Part shown: one piece after another, positions 23,056-36,700 of the stretch
Layout: the number at the start of each line of letters is the position of its first letter
Position numbering within the stretch: position 1 is the stretch's first letter
Assembly: GCA_003427395.1 (NCBI GenBank)
Contig: BFEA01000525.1
Location: 241,924-305,923, forward strand
DNA: 64,000 nucleotides
Origin: Chara braunii
Taxonomy: Eukaryota > Streptophyta > Charophyceae > Charales > Characeae
Reading direction: 5' to 3'
Notes under the pieces: generated by a model
Told to the model about the DNA's origin: nothing
Database searches by the model: none
Seen by the model: only the letters and a program-made list of their open reading frames with translations
Made by a program: the position numbers and the translations under genes

Positions 23056-23365
23056 CTCCCAGCATGGCAGACTGGACGAGTACCACAAGCATTGGTATCA
23101 GACTAACAGTGTCTCCAATTTTGCAGCCAAGATGAAGTATGAGGTAACCTTTTCTCTGTCGAAAATTTAGACTTACAGCAGATTTCAGAACAGCAAGAGA
23201 TCAAAGTCAACGACAGATGATAAATCCTTCTTAAATTTTATTTGGTGGCCGACAAGCGGCCTGGTTCACGAGGAACCTGCATCCCCGGTCTTAAGGTATT
23301 CAAAGTCTCAAGCCAGAAACGCTATGGAGTGAGGCGTGAACTGAAAGATTGGAAGGAGAACTGAC

Positions 23366-23838
23366 TCAAAAAGTTGAGAAAAAGTTGCGCTTATACATGA
23401 TATAGAAAATCGCCAGGAGTTCGATCTCAAGTAGAGAAAGAAGAAATAAAATGTTGAAAAAAATGTAGTTATTGGGGTGAGAGGGCGAGGAAACTGCGCA
23501 AGGGATAGAGGATAGTGGAACAGGCACTAGGGCTCTACTTGTCGTGGGAGTGATGGGAGCTCTGGGAGTGTATGGAGGGGAGGAACTGTTGGGCGCGCCA
23601 TAGCGCGCTTCGAACTTCTTCCGAAAGTACTCCATCCTTTCTGGGGATGGGGTCCTTTCGTACCATGTAGAGAGCGGGTGGCGTGGGTAAGACTTTGAGT
23701 GTGCGCCATAACCTCGTACCTCTTCTTCCTCCTCCTCAGAACTATAGTCACGCTGCGTACGGGCCGGCGGTTCCTCCCGAGCCTTCCCCCTCTCCCTCCT
23801 CTTCCTCTTCCCTGTCCCCTACGTGCCTCAGGCATGAT
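23366..23838 (-). pseudogene. Gag-like N-terminal fragment, frameshifted
   Basis: On the minus strand an ATG at about 23838 opens MPEARRGQGRGRGGRGGRLG. About 30 codons later the sensible frame changes to one reading a Glu run, YGAHSKSYPRHPLSTWYERT, then PSPERMEYFRKKFEARYGAP and a Pro/Ser-rich tail ending near 23440. The Arg/Gly-rich start with a charged, Pro-rich continuation resembles Gag starts of LTR elements, but I recognise no definite domain. It would be the start of a minus-strand element whose upstream part lies at 24-26 kb. Confidence 0.4.
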
Positions 23839-23999
23839 GCAGAGTTGGACGCTGGTTGAGAGGAAATTGAAAAGAGATGGTGTATGGCAACAAAAACTAT
23901 GAAGAAACAAAGAGGAAAAAGAAAAAGTGACGGCGTAGACCACGCAGAGATTCTGCGTGCGCAACGGAAAGAAGGAAAATAAAAGAAAAGAGGTTGTAA

Positions 24000-26900
24000 C
24001 GAGAAGAAAAGAGGAAAGAGAGAGAGATGCTCCGACGAGAAAATCGACAGCTAGTGCTAGTCACTGCGAATCAGTAGTGCCGAATGAAAATGTTAAGGCT
24101 CGATGCTGTTTTATACTCGTTGGATAGTAGCATCTTTCAACCCAGTGGGCCAATGGGGACGTTGGGTGGGGGTTTGGTATCATGTCGGAGGACGAGGTGT
24201 CCCGACCCTCCTCTGTGCCAAGTCCCTGCCAGGTACTAGTGTTGTCGGCGCGAATACCCTTACAAGGGTATCCGTCCTGGTTTTTACAAATGACCGAAAA
24301 TAAATTTAATTTACAATTGGGCACACCGCTCAAGTCACGGCAGTGTCGGTCACTTATGTTTTGACTGAGTGTTGATTAGAAAAGAGAGTGAGTGGGCGCG
24401 CAGTTTTAAGGCGCGCATGTGATTCTTCCGCTTGATTGTATAGCCGGGAGTGAGGGCGAGGCAGCCACGACGTAAATTGGGCAAGCCAGCGCGGGTGCCT
24501 AGTGGCCTCGTGCTTAGTTATAGGTAGGAATGAGGTCGGGCTGTTTTCCCGGGCTAGCGCGCTGCGCCACACCATCTTTTATTGGATCCCGCGCAGGCCA
24601 ATCCGAGGCTTGGGCTTCGCCCTATTGGTTACGGTATTGGACTCAGGATACGGAGATGAGGGAATCGAGGCCGACGGGGCGATAGCGCAGGAGCAAGGGA
24701 GCAACGAAGGAACCAAGGGGTTGAGGGTCCCGCGGGGCTATCCCCCTTAATTTTGTTGGGGGAGCCGACCGTGGGCCTGCCCTTTAGGGCCAAGGGAATG
24801 CTAGCAGGCCCTCCGCCCTGTTTCCGTTAGTCCGCTTAACTTACCTTTGGATTTTAAAATTTTATTTTGGCTTTATTATTATGGTGTTTTACCCTCCAAG
24901 TAGCTGGGGCCTTAGGCCGGGTTCTGAGACCAGCTGCGACCCCAGGAGCTAAGCACAGCGGGTATACCCATGAACGGCTGGAATGCAGGCCGCGTTTCGG
25001 GCCCAGGGGAAAGAATCACACTGAACGTGGAGACCCGGATATTCGGGTTTGCCTGCAACAGGAAAATTCCCACGAGAAATGAAAGTTGAAAAAACATTCC
25101 ATAAAAAAACAATCCTTCATATTTATAAATTATCATTCCAATATTCATCTAATTATAAAATTTCCAGTTTTATTTGATAAGTTCCCATCTAAATATGAGC
25201 TTTACCTTCCAACTACATCTATTTGTTTCAAGATGGAATGAAAGTCGGGACGAGTTTATAAAATATTTTAATTAAATTTTTATTCTACTCCAACAAATAT
25301 CTTCTAATTTAGATTGGATCAACCTATTTATGACTGAAAATCCTTACTTAGAATGAAAGTCCAATTAAAATATTTCATGAACTCATCCAGACTTTCATTG
25401 CATCTCTAGCATGCAGTCCAGATAAGAAGGGATACCCTATTCTTGGAATGACAAATAAGATAAAAATTTTTAAAATTGGAATGACATTTTTAAAGATGGA
25501 ATAAAAATTCGAAATTTAGATTGTAATTTTACTATAGAATGATTTTTTAATTCTGTGAAATTTTTCCGTTGTGGGGGCGGCGTCTACCCCTCACTCATAA
25601 ACCCGGTGTAAGGGCCGTTCGGCCTCTGGCAGTACCGCGGGGTACCGCTGAGGCTGATTCCTTCGGGACATCCGTTAAAATTGGGACGATACGGGGAAGA
25701 TTGACATGGCCGCTGTGCAAAGAGGACGCTCATAAAGTCGAGGGCGCGTCCGACAGCAAAAGGCTTTTGGGAGTCAGATGCTGTCAGGCCGCGTGGTGTT
25801 GGGAGACTGGGGTGAAGACAACAGGAAAGAGGGAGCAGGGCAAAGTCGGTACGAGTGAGGTGAGAAGAGGGAATGTTTTGAGCGGGGAGGCAGTGAATGA
25901 ATCTAGATCGAAATAGCATCGGGGTGTCGTCGTCGGAGGAAAGCAGGACGAGTGGGTGAGTGGAGCAAGGCACGACACAACAAAGGCGGGTGAGTCCGAA
26001 CGGGATCCTTGCTAGGTGAGTGCGCGGAGAAGGGGAGCGGAGTGTGGGTGAACCTGGACGTGAAGGCAGGCACGGTGCATACGAAACGAAGGTGGCCACG
26101 AAGAGATTATGGAGAACGGGAAAACGTCTACCTCCCTCACTGCTCGATGGGTTTGAGCGAGGGAGGAGGCGATTCCTAGGTTCCTACCCCGGGCGATTCG
26201 CATAATGGTGTTAGTTCTGAAGCTAGTTTAGTAGAATAGGAGTAAGGTAGAGAAATTGGTGCATGAAGCTCGGGGAGAGAAGGTGCGGTGGAAGCAAGAA
26301 AGAGACATCCCGCTTGATGTTCGATGAAAATGGGTTGTGGAAGATGCTAGGCAAGGGTCTTGGAGTCGGGTGGCTGCATTGAGAACGTCAGAATAGCGAG
26401 AAATTAAGTGGGCTGGTCGGTACAGTAGGTATAAAGTGTGACATGGCGGGAAGGAGGTGAACATAGTGGAGTGAAGAAGACAGGTTTCGGACGTTCCTCG
26501 GTCATTTCGAGAGATCCGAGTGTCTGCCCAGAGGGTTTTTGGCGCTACGAAGGGGGTGGCCGCGTCGGATTTGGCATTAGAGCAGCGGCCTGGCCGGTAC
26601 AAGCGATAAGAGGTGCGCGGAGCTATGGCGGGTGCAGTAATGGGAGGAGCAAAATTTTGCTAGCCCGAGCGTCCCTTAGTCATTTTCGGTAGGTTGAAAG
26701 GCAGAATGGGACTTTCGGACCATGGCGAGATGAATGAGGACGTTAGTTTTTACAGAAGAATGTTAGTTTGCTCAGGGTGAGGAACGAAGGTTGTGCGTGG
26801 GAGGAGTATCAACAAAGTGGTGATGTATTTTTCCAAGTTCTAGTGGTAGATTCATCCGAATCTTGCTCATCCTGTCGACGGAAAAGAGGAAAGAAAGGGG

Positions 26901-27475
26901 GCGAGTGAGGAGGGAAAAAGGTAGGAAAGGGGGGGGGTACGTACCTTGGCGACCTTCAGTGGAGAATTCGTTCGTACGTATCTAGGCAACTTCTAGCAAC
27001 AGGTTCAGTCGAGATTGCTCCTTCTACCGATGGAGTAGTGTGAGGCTAGCAAGGTATCGAAGCAGGTCAATGTACCTGGACACCTTCTGCGGAAGATACT
27101 TATTTGGGAGTGATCGTGTTGTTGCTTATAGTCCCCATCATTATAGTTTTCGTCGTTCTGTTAATCGCCATCCCGACCCCGATGTAGATATACCGAGACG
27201 CATGCTTACGTACATATGTGTGTGTGTGAGGGAGAGAAAGGAAGGGAGGGGAGTAAAGACAGAGAGGGGAAGGGTCCTTACATTCCTGCAGGTATCAGGT
27301 TTGACCTGATGGAAGAACCACTCTCACCCGGGGAGCGGAAGCAAGCGAAGTTGACGGTGTATCTGCTTGGGTTCGAGTGTAGGGCGCATCCCCACTTTAC
27401 ACGTTTGATGTGCAATGAAGTAAGGTTGTATAGATGATGCTCGCTATGTGGTGGTCTTCCTCGTGCTCGTCGTTG
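24000..27475. other. Non-coding, probable element debris
   Basis: GC-rich blocks (24400-25080, 25570-27450) flank an AT-rich stretch (25085-25560). Open frames are short, Arg/Gly/Ser-rich and without recognisable domains. Some of this may be the upstream part of the minus-strand element above or the rest of the LTR fragment that starts near 27480. Confidence 0.45.
24183..24240 (+). repeat. Dispersed repeat shared with 6117-6170
   Basis: The second copy of the 55-bp block described at 6117, in the same orientation. Both are followed by unrelated sequence. Confidence 0.75.
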
Positions 27476-27479
27476 TATT

Positions 27480-28330
27480 TACCGCGTGTTGGTCGTGCTC
27501 GTCACCAAGCTGTCGGGGGTGCTACTTGCCTATCACGCAGTATTGCAGAAGGTACACTGCCAAACTTCTGTTGAGTTGGCTGCAACTCGGTACTGTGCTT
27601 TTCGACAGGGACTGTTAGCAGCTGTGCTTCGGCTGAGTGACATCATGGCAACTGCAGTTAGTGGCGATCTGTTTTAGCAACAACCTGTGGTCATTGCACA
27701 CTGCGACATTGTGCCCAACATATTGAACGAGCGGCGGCAGGCCATACATGAGGGTGCAGGCTGGCGTATGGCCGGTATGCTTGGGATCACGAGCTTGACA
27801 GAGTGGGACAATTGTGTTTGTGAAAGAGGGGTCATTGCTGCAACCTGGGGAGTCGCCAGAAGGGCTAGTTTCACGCGGGATGGCTCAGGTTTGACCAAGC
27901 TCCTACTGTTTGGCCATCATTGCGGGGCCTTCATGAGCATCAAGGCAACAAGGCCCTCTCTTGAGACTTGAGTTGTCCCCTCCTTGTATCTCAAGAGTCT
28001 CAGACCCCTCCATCTGCCCTTCTTACTATAAGTCTAATCTTGTTTTGAGAGGAAGGCGGCAGGCGGGATTGCAACCCGTAGGACCGCAGCAAGGCCTACG
28101 TGGGAGGTTACCCCACCGATTGCGGAAGCTCTGCCGGAACTCAAGAGGAGTTTTGGAGGCAGGGAATTGTGAGGTGACTTTCTATCCGCCTCTATAAACT
28201 CAGACTATAGCCCCTATCTGTACTCCCCATTGCATGTTTGACCGAGTATATGGTATGTAGCCCTACTATTGACTGTTGTTTAGCTGTCAGCACATAAATT
28301 CAGACTGAACGAAAGAAATATTTGTGCAAA
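27480..28330 (+). mobile_element. Diverged LTR fragment of the long-LTR family, opposite orientation
   Basis: This region matches the reverse complement of about 44650-45560 (and 31800-32700). Shared words include CATTGCGGGGCC, AAGGCGGCAGGCGGGATTGC and CCCCTATCTGTAC, in the same order with moderate divergence. It is therefore a related LTR in plus orientation, ending about 150 bp before the left LTR. Confidence 0.8.
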
Positions 28331-30819
28331 CTCAGTTTTAGTTTTATTGATTGCATGAAAGCAGGTTGTGAATAAAACGGAATTGTATCTGGGGAAGGTT
28401 AAAGGGAAGGTAGTTTTTGCGTGAGGTTTAACTGGGTGGTTTAAGGCTGGGAGGTCCCCATAAGTATGGGGAGACCCGATGTCGGGCGCATCAGTCCGGC
28501 ACCGCACATGGCAGCGCGGGACCCTCTCGGCCGCGTCACACAGGAGTTGGACCAACCTCGTCACGAGCACACAAATAAAGCTTCCTTGGGCCGCTCCGGC
28601 CGAGTGCGCCAGCCATACCTCTCGCGAGCCCCTACGACAGGATAGGGCCTACGCGAGGTACAACTTACCTCCACCTTACGGGAGTTGTAACCTCCCTTCG
28701 GTGGGCGTATCCCCGCCGAGCTACCAGTCCACAGTACGGAAGCTAATCAGTTGCAATCACAGAGGTGAACCAGCCGAGGGCGTTTCTCGTTCGTTGTAGC
28801 ATAGGGGGTACGGGCCCGCACGTGAACCAACATCTTGGGGGCTGAAGTCCCAAGCGCGGCCCGACGTCGGTCGACTAGGACGCATCCCACACACCACTCG
28901 TACACCACTTTACGAACACAAAAATAAAACGCACACACACGCACATGCAACATGACACAACACAAACAACGCGACAACGCTCCTAGCCCCTCGGTAACCA
29001 ACCCATAACTTTTCAATGCGAAAATTAAATGGGCATCGCGCGCGAGGCTTAGTATAAAACCGCACGGACGCAGGGCCTACTCATATCGACTAGCAATACA
29101 AACGTATGCAAGTAGTCGCAATGATGGCGTACCATATAGTACCCATACTCGCGCGACCCTCGCTAGTCTCGAGGGTCGCGTTCGACACTCAACTGTCGGC
29201 TGACAAGCGCATTGAGGGTTAATCTCTCGACGCTGGACAACCGCCATGCGCAGTTGAAGACCACANACCCTCTTCTGCACTCTGTGCAGAGCGGGTGGTA
29301 CATAGGTCCNTACCTGTGGTGGTAGTCGTTTCTTACGGCCCTTGAGATGAGCCCCACTCCAGGCCTGGACGGAAGTCAAGGGGTTTGACTTTGACGGCTG
29401 CCACGGACTACAACATCCAACCATACAAACTCTAAAAAGCAAAGGTAGAAAAGGAATAACCCCTTTTCTCTCAGAACACAATCTGGTCAACCCTCATGCC
29501 CAGTCGCAGTGGCCTCTCAATCACTCAGGGCATTTATAATCATATGAGGGCTAATTTTATAGGACGATTACTTCTCACAGTCGTAGTGGGGCTCCTCTCA
29601 ACCATATATGTACATAATNGCANGCAATCACATCTAGAGTCCGAACCACAAACGCACCTGCAATCACATCAAAGATTCATCCAGAAGTCCACGCACTACA
29701 TAGGGTCAACTTCAANCATTCCTTGCACTCGTACCCCGCGCTTTAGCCATACAAGCCTCACTCTTGCAACTCTTAAATAAATACTCAGTACTTTTGTTGG
29801 ATGACCATTCAATAAAGTCCGGGTGAAAACACAACAAAACAGTTCAATCACAAGGTTAAAGTCTTTAGGTTGAGTGACAAGAGTGAATTGGAGTTGAATC
29901 GTAAACCGACGAATCGATAACCAACCTGTTATAAGTGATAACAGAAGATGATCCTCGTAGGATCAAGCCGAAACTAGTCCAAGTCCTGAATCGAATGTCC
30001 AAGAAAGGCCTGTACCATAAGACACGTCAATGCCCAACCTAAATCATCAGCATATGGTGGTTGAACCTCCATAGCACATTCTCACTCAAGCCATCTGCCG
30101 ACTAAGTCTAAGCCTATTTCTAAGTCGGTTCTCAAAGCAAAGGTAGACTAATGGCAGAATCTCCCCTATTTAGGGTGGATCATCAGAATTGCTACCTGTC
30201 AAAATATAATCTAACTCCTCTAAATCAAGAAAATTTCGGCAGCACTTCTCGTAGGAGAAGTGCCTTTTCAGAATTTGTACCGGCTCGAACATGAAAACAG
30301 AAATAGTCATTGACGTTTCAAAGTTCAGTTTTGTCTAACTTCCTGAATCAGCAAAAATTTGGGCAGCACTCCCGTTGGAAAAGGAGACTTCCCAGATTTT
30401 TACTAAGTCATATACAAACTTTAGACAGTCTGAACTTTGAAAGGTCAAAATTTGATTAACTCCTTGGGTTTGCAGAAATTTCGGCAGCGCTTCACGTAGA
30501 GAAAGTAGCTTACCAAAATTTATACAAGCCAAGTATAACAAAAGATCCAAGAAAATGCGAGAATAGATCTAAGTAAAAAAACTTAGCCCAGAAAATGNAG
30601 GAATTGAACNAACTCCTATCNCTCTAGCACGTGGCGAGCCTCTAAAGCAACTATATGCCAACCTAAAACTNAGACCAAGTTGTAGCCTCACTCAGTCACA
30701 TGCAGGCCAAACCACAAAGGTAAGTACTCTCGTCATCCCAAGGTCAACCTGAACAAAGAATAGTTCATAATCTTTNAATGCTTTGTCCCTTTATACCCAG
30801 CTTACATAAGNCGTAAAGT

Positions 30820-31670
30820 CATGCCATCCAATCATATGGAACATGCCNGACTCTGCCATTTAAGTATACACGAACAGGTCNCACAACTACTTCTCTNTTN
30901 TTTNGCGCATATGACTAAGCCGTTCATCTTAGAAGNAAGGCTTAGTCGCCCTGAACTGTTTAATATCCAAGATATATATACCTCTCTNAACTNAGTGTTC
31001 AAACACTAGACGTAGGACANAGCCGTTCAATTAGGAACAAGGCCCAACNTGCNNACANGCCCAACCTGCCCACGGTTACCNTCAGTTATACTCTTACTAA
31101 TANTCTCTTCATTTCATGATAAGCTACAGCCAGGCCATCCAATCTTGTGGAACNCGTGCCTGACTAGCCTGTTCACATATAGGATAGTATAAAATATAGC
31201 CAAGTTATAACCTCTCAGGTTCNAGCATGTGCGAGGCATTNGGCCAGACCATCCAATCTTATAGAACATATNTGGTCCTTNGNCAGGTTCGTTTCTCTCT
31301 GANNCATCTGTGTGCGGCGTGAGTCCAAAACCANNCAATCTTATGGACATGCTTTGGCATCAGCGAGAATTACCCCCTCAGAATAAAACAGNAANGGGCT
31401 GAGCCGTCCAATCTTATGGACTNGCNNANACCTTCTCGATTCGAAAACTAACGAAANAGAGTAAACNCCAACTNAACAAGGCAACCNAGCCCTCCAATCT
31501 TATGGTACAGGCTTGGCCCCNAAAAANCAACCACAGTTAACCCCTCACAATTCAGAGCAATCAGACCATCCAATCTTATAGAACTTGTCTGATTCTCAAT
31601 GCAGCTCNAAAAATAAACCACAGCGGTCAGNCCATCCAATCTTATGGAACATGCCTGACCCCATAGGACC
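30820..31670. repeat. Hairpin series with constant loop, left LTR copy
   Basis: Repeated elements around the loop CCATCCAATCTTATGGAAC, each flanked by short complementary arms that differ between elements (for example GGTCAG/CTGACC near 31625-31665 and ATCAGA/TCTGAT near 31565-31595). Single Ns obscure several arms; the right LTR copy is clearer. Confidence 0.75.
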
Positions 31671-32789
31671 CTGTCAGTCTCAAGCAAAACCATTTTTCAC
31701 CCACCCTTCCCCCAGATNCACCCCCCCTTTTTTNCTGAACAAATCTGCTTTCAGGCAAACAAAAAATGAAACTGAGATTCNTCATACATTCCTATATTTA
31801 CACTGAGTTGTGTCNTGTGACTCAAACCAAAGTCAGCGTAGGGATGCATACAGTATACTCAATCAAACGTAGNAGGACGTACAGGTAGGGGTTATACCAG
31901 GGTATATTGAGGGAGAAGGAATAATTACCTCCTAATTCCCTANCTCTAGAACTCCTTCTGAGTCCCGGCAGGGCTCCCGCAACCGGTGGGGCAAACCTCC
32001 CACAGAGGCCTTGGCGCGNATTACGGGTTGCAATCCCGCTTGCCGCCTTCCTCTCAGAACCAATAGACCAGACTTAGAGTAAGAAGGGAAGATAGAGATA
32101 GTATTTAGTCTCTCAGATACAAGAGGGGTGCACTCANACTCGCGCGAGAGGGCCTCGATACCTTCCAACGCCTGAGGGCCCCGCCATGGCGGCCAACTGT
32201 AACAGCTTGGTCGGCGAAGTCAACCGCCATAGTAGCCCTTCCTGACGACCCGCCAATTCGTAGCATCAACCCTTCTTCCCAAGCCTAAGCCGCCTNNCCA
32301 AACTCTCGNAGTAACCTCTTTCNCAACTCGAACACTCCCNTCTCACGCTACATCATCGCGGCCCATAGTGAGCCTGCAGTCACACNGCTCGAAACGATTA
32401 TATTCAACGCAGTGCGACCGTCCGCAGTAGACTNACAACNGNCACNGGAGCACCCCAGTCGAGGCGACCTGCGGAGCTCACCACCGAAAGGGAAGTAAGG
32501 AATACTGCAGCTTTTATTCAGCNTCAACAACAGCCANCCCTCGCACATCAGCGACCAACAGCGTTGACCTNCCCTTCCCAACTTTTGCCTGCGCCTGACT
32601 ACTCCGCGGGCCATCTTCGGAAGAACTTGGACCAGCAGGTCACACGCAGCAGGACACCATCAAGGCACAAAACGAGGTCGCCCACACATCCAACACGGTA
32701 AAAACCCAGCAGTCTGTCGGCTCCTACCACCCGCAGGTCTGGACCAGTCCCCTCTATTCCCTGGATCACATATCATGAGTCTGAGTCCA

Positions 32790-32814
32790 CCCCCCCCCCC
32801 CCCCCCCCCCCCCC
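32790..32814. repeat. Poly-C run at gap edge
   Basis: About 24 C directly before the N gap. The right LTR has only a short C run at the corresponding place (about 45687), so this is probably a sequencing or gap-edge artefact. Confidence 0.7.
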
Positions 32815-33662
32815 NNNNNNNNNNNNNNNNNNNNNNNNNNNNNNNNNNNNNNNNNNNNNNNNNNNNNNNNNNNNNNNNNNNNNNNNNNNNNNNNNNNNNN
32901 NNNNNNNNNNNNNNNNNNNNNNNNNNNNNNNNNNNNNNNNNNNNNNNNNNNNNNNNNNNNNNNNNNNNNNNNNNNNNNNNNNNNNNNNNNNNNNNNNNNN
33001 NNNNNNNNNNNNNNNNNNNNNNNNNNNNNNNNNNNNNNNNNNNNNNNNNNNNNNNNNNNNNNNNNNNNNNNNNNNNNNNNNNNNNNNNNNNNNNNNNNNN
33101 NNNNNNNNNNNNNNNNNNNNNNNNNNNNNNNNNNNNNNNNNNNNNNNNNNNNNNNNNNNNNNNNNNNNNNNNNNNNNNNNNNNNNNNNNNNNNNNNNNNN
33201 NNNNNNNNNNNNNNNNNNNNNNNNNNNNNNNNNNNNNNNNNNNNNNNNNNNNNNNNNNNNNNNNNNNNNNNNNNNNNNNNNNNNNNNNNNNNNNNNNNNN
33301 NNNNNNNNNNNNNNNNNNNNNNNNNNNNNNNNNNNNNNNNNNNNNNNNNNNNNNNNNNNNNNNNNNNNNNNNNNNNNNNNNNNNNNNNNNNNNNNNNNNN
33401 NNNNNNNNNNNNNNNNNNNNNNNNNNNNNNNNNNNNNNNNNNNNNNNNNNNNNNNNNNNNNNNNNNNNNNNNNNNNNNNNNNNNNNNNNNNNNNNNNNNN
33501 NNNNNNNNNNNNNNNNNNNNNNNNNNNNNNNNNNNNNNNNNNNNNNNNNNNNNNNNNNNNNNNNNNNNNNNNNNNNNNNNNNNNNNNNNNNNNNNNNNNN
33601 NNNNNNNNNNNNNNNNNNNNNNNNNNNNNNNNNNNNNNNNNNNNNNNNNNNNNNNNNNNNNN
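32815..33662. other. Assembly gap (848 N)
   Basis: The right LTR suggests the missing sequence includes a (CT)n microsatellite and about 1.06 kb in all, so the gap size is approximate. Long frames of unknown residues crossing it are meaningless. Confidence 0.95.
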
Positions 33663-33780
33663 CACAGCGCCTGGCCCAGTCACCGGTTATATCCACTCCC
33701 CCCTTCTCTGCCAATTTTCACCACAGCGCCTGGCCCAGTCACCGGTTATATCCACTCCCCCCTTCTCTGCCAATTTTCAC
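33663..33780 (+). repeat. 59-bp direct duplication at gap edge
   Basis: CACAGCGCCTGGCCCAGTCA and the following 39 bp occur twice in tandem (33663 and 33722). The right LTR has one copy (about 46731), so this is either a recent duplication or a mis-joined contig end. Confidence 0.85.
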
Positions 33781-36700
33781 CAAGCCACCTCCTCAGCTGA
33801 ACGCCCCTGGCACAGACCTACGTCCGAATTCATTCCACTCTCCCTTTTGCCTTCAGCCCGTCGCCCCGCTGTTCCAGCGCCCGCCGCTCGCTGCCAGCCT
33901 CCTTCTTCACTACCTCACACACGCCCGGTNCGACTTTGCGCTCGGCTTCTTTCACCTCGGCCGCCTGCCTTCCCCACTCCCCGACACTCCGCCCGTCGGT
34001 TGCCATCTTCACTACGTGGTGTACCTGGCGCGGTGTATCGTCCAGGTTCGCCTCTTGCTCCCTGCACCCGCTGCCTCGGTGCCCTGCCACTCCTCGCTCG
34101 CTGCCTTTTAACGTAGCGGTAAGGGAAGTCTCAGTGGGGACTGGCTCTCTCCCAGTCGATCCGCCTCCTGGCTCTATGCCCGAGTCCAACAGAGAGGAAC
34201 TTCGGAGGAAGCCAGCTACTAGACGNCTCGATTCGTCTTTCACCCCTAAGCCGATCGGCCCCGNGTGCTTCGCCCATTGCTCCCTGGCCCTCTCTNCGAA
34301 TGGATCTGGAGCGAAAATGCGGCTGGATTCATTCCCTCTGCTTCGTCAGCCGTATGCGCCCGAGCTCAGCGCTCGCTCCCTACTGCGCTCGCTGCTGCTT
34401 ACCCCGCTTGCCGCTGCCCTTTGCGCTCAGCCCTTCATCACCGGTAGCGCCAGACTCCCCGACCCCCCTTCACTTCCATTGTCTCTATAAGTCTCAGCCC
34501 CAGCCTGCGGAGTGCGACCACGCGGCTGTGCACTAAACTGCCCAGCGACTCATACTACCGTACGAGGGCTTTCGGAGGGGCACGACCAGACGGTTCGACT
34601 GGTCTTTCTCCCCTATACCTACGTCCGACGAACGCCATGTACGTAGGCGTTCACTACAGTCCCTCAAGACCGCTCTACTTAGGTGGACTTACTACCACCT
34701 GACCTTCGGGGCGCGGGCCGTACTACATACCCGCGGCACTAGTCCCAGGTGCAGCAGACCCCCGCACAATCTAGGCACAGCCACCACCTACCGAACCCAG
34801 CGGCATGCTAGCACCCAAATTTTCCCATGGCAGCCACGCAAAAGTGGCGGTGCCCCTGCGGAAGGTCCATGCCTACACAGGCTTTAGCCGCCTTATGGGT
34901 CAGCATCTCGAATGCTCGGGCCTATAGGCCAGTCAAAAGGGACACACGCCCTGGCTTCTTGGCAATCGCGACGACCTCGAGGTTCAAATTTTAAGTCTGA
35001 CGTCGCACCCGTCCAAAGGGCCGCTGGGACACTTACGAAGAATAAAGTCCGGCAACCCGCTTTGGCTTCTACCACCAGCAAAAATCAAAGGGGTTAGCCT
35101 CGCCGGGCCCCTCGCGCCACTCTAATGCCCCTGCGTCACCGAGTCACCGCCGCTCGACCTCGACCCCTGAATCTCCTTGACGAGAGCCCGATACTGTAAC
35201 CAAATGGCGCTAGGCCCAAAGTCTGGGCTTAGCTCTGACGGACGTCCAGATAAACGAGCACAGCGCAACGCGCCGAACTACCGAAACGCCTTCAGAAGTC
35301 ACATTGTTGTCGATGTCNTCCTCCGTACGTACGCATAGGTCGCGNGCANGCACAATAATCAGCAAGACATAATCTTTTTAATCCCTACTTAATCAGAAAG
35401 TAAAANTCTTNGCCGGCGATCACGCCGACTCTTCAGTCATCAACANATAAAAAGATCACGAGCGCCCACGCACTCTCTACTCTAGTCAACCGTCCAGCCA
35501 ACGTACACTTCAGACACAGTCGCGCCTCGCGCGGAATACTTAGTCTTTAACCAAACTCCCCGGTCCTAGACAACCTTCGGCTTCTCNTTGGGTGTCCCTA
35601 GTCCTGNCCAAAACTAGGGACGCGGGCCATAACCGAGACCTTTGAAGACACTCTCGCCTTCCTTCTCAGAGAATCTCTCACAATCAAATACACATACGTA
35701 TATTTGNATACTTAATATCCACTGANCCCTTTTTGCAGTCTAGTACAGAAAGGCTAGGTCTCCATCTTGGTNCACCATAGCCTGGTTNATCNGACNAGAA
35801 CTACGGCCCACCGCATTGTTATTTTANCGGCAGTACCCTCNTTGGTTACGCAACGATAGGTTTTNTCCTGATAAGCATTCAATCAGGATTTCCTTAAAAA
35901 AACCTCAACCTTCACTATCCCACGGGGTAATTTCCCTGGGGTGGGCAACTCCCCTTAAGTTCTTACTCCGCGNTTTCATAGCCAGGTTGCGCCGGCTAGC
36001 AGCCATCCACTGGGGTTACGCCCTAGAGGTGTTAATCTTTACCGCTTAGCTTGGTATTCCTCCAATATGTCCCAGAACTAGCACAAGTGGTTAGACGGAG
36101 CGTTGCAAAACCAATCACGGGTCCACCGCGAGATCACACAGGGGTCTGAAGGCATTTACCAGCTCTCCCACGAAAGGCANGGCATCCTTCGCACAATCAC
36201 AAACAAAATCACCGCTAGGTCCACAAGGCCGTGACCCTTGGCTAGATCAGAGTCAGCGGCCACCCATCCCGAGACATTTCTTGCCCTGCAGTCTTTTGCG
36301 ACTTTCTCAAACGTCTCAAGCAAACGTGGTCCCTTTTCGTCAGACTTTATCAACTCAAACACTGCTTACCATGCCCTTAAATCCACTAACCACCTTTCAC
36401 ACGAAGGAGGTCTCTCTCAATAGGTCTCCCAGCCGTTCCTCTCTTCTTAAGATGAGCTATCACACGACCCTTTATAAAACAGCCCCCCTTTTGGGGATGA
36501 GTNTTCCGATAAATAACATTACTACCTTCCTTAGTCTNAAGGGGTCTCAATCATAGAACAACTCAACCATAACACAACTCAAACTGAGAGGCCTACTCAT
36601 GGGTCCTCTTCATAACTCAACCACGAACCAACTCAAACGGAGGGGCCTGCTTTGGCCCTCTTCGCAACTCAACCGTAAAAACATCCGACATGGTAACTTT

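Larger units (their letters stand above)
28480..34005 (-). mobile_element. Left (3') LTR of a long-LTR retrotransposon
   Basis: Direct repeat of 41331-47010, nearly identical over most of its length (constant offset 12870 from 29041 to 30600, about 12850 further on, changing past the gap). Starts TGTCG, and identity with the right copy stops at 34010. Read on the minus strand the LTR begins TGGCAACC and ends CGACA. It contains an 848-base N gap (32815-33662), a poly-C run before it, a 59-bp duplication after it, and many single Ns. No protein-coding gene is supported inside it; the frames at 29077-29490 and similar are non-conserved. Confidence 0.8.

Noticed and set aside
29077-29490. A 137-codon frame conserved between both LTRs as a possible gene
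   Set aside because: It is conserved only because the two LTRs are near-identical, and Ns occur inside it; no domain.
32766-33800. Very long open frames on both strands
   Set aside because: They are made of unknown bases from the N gap and flanking poly-C.
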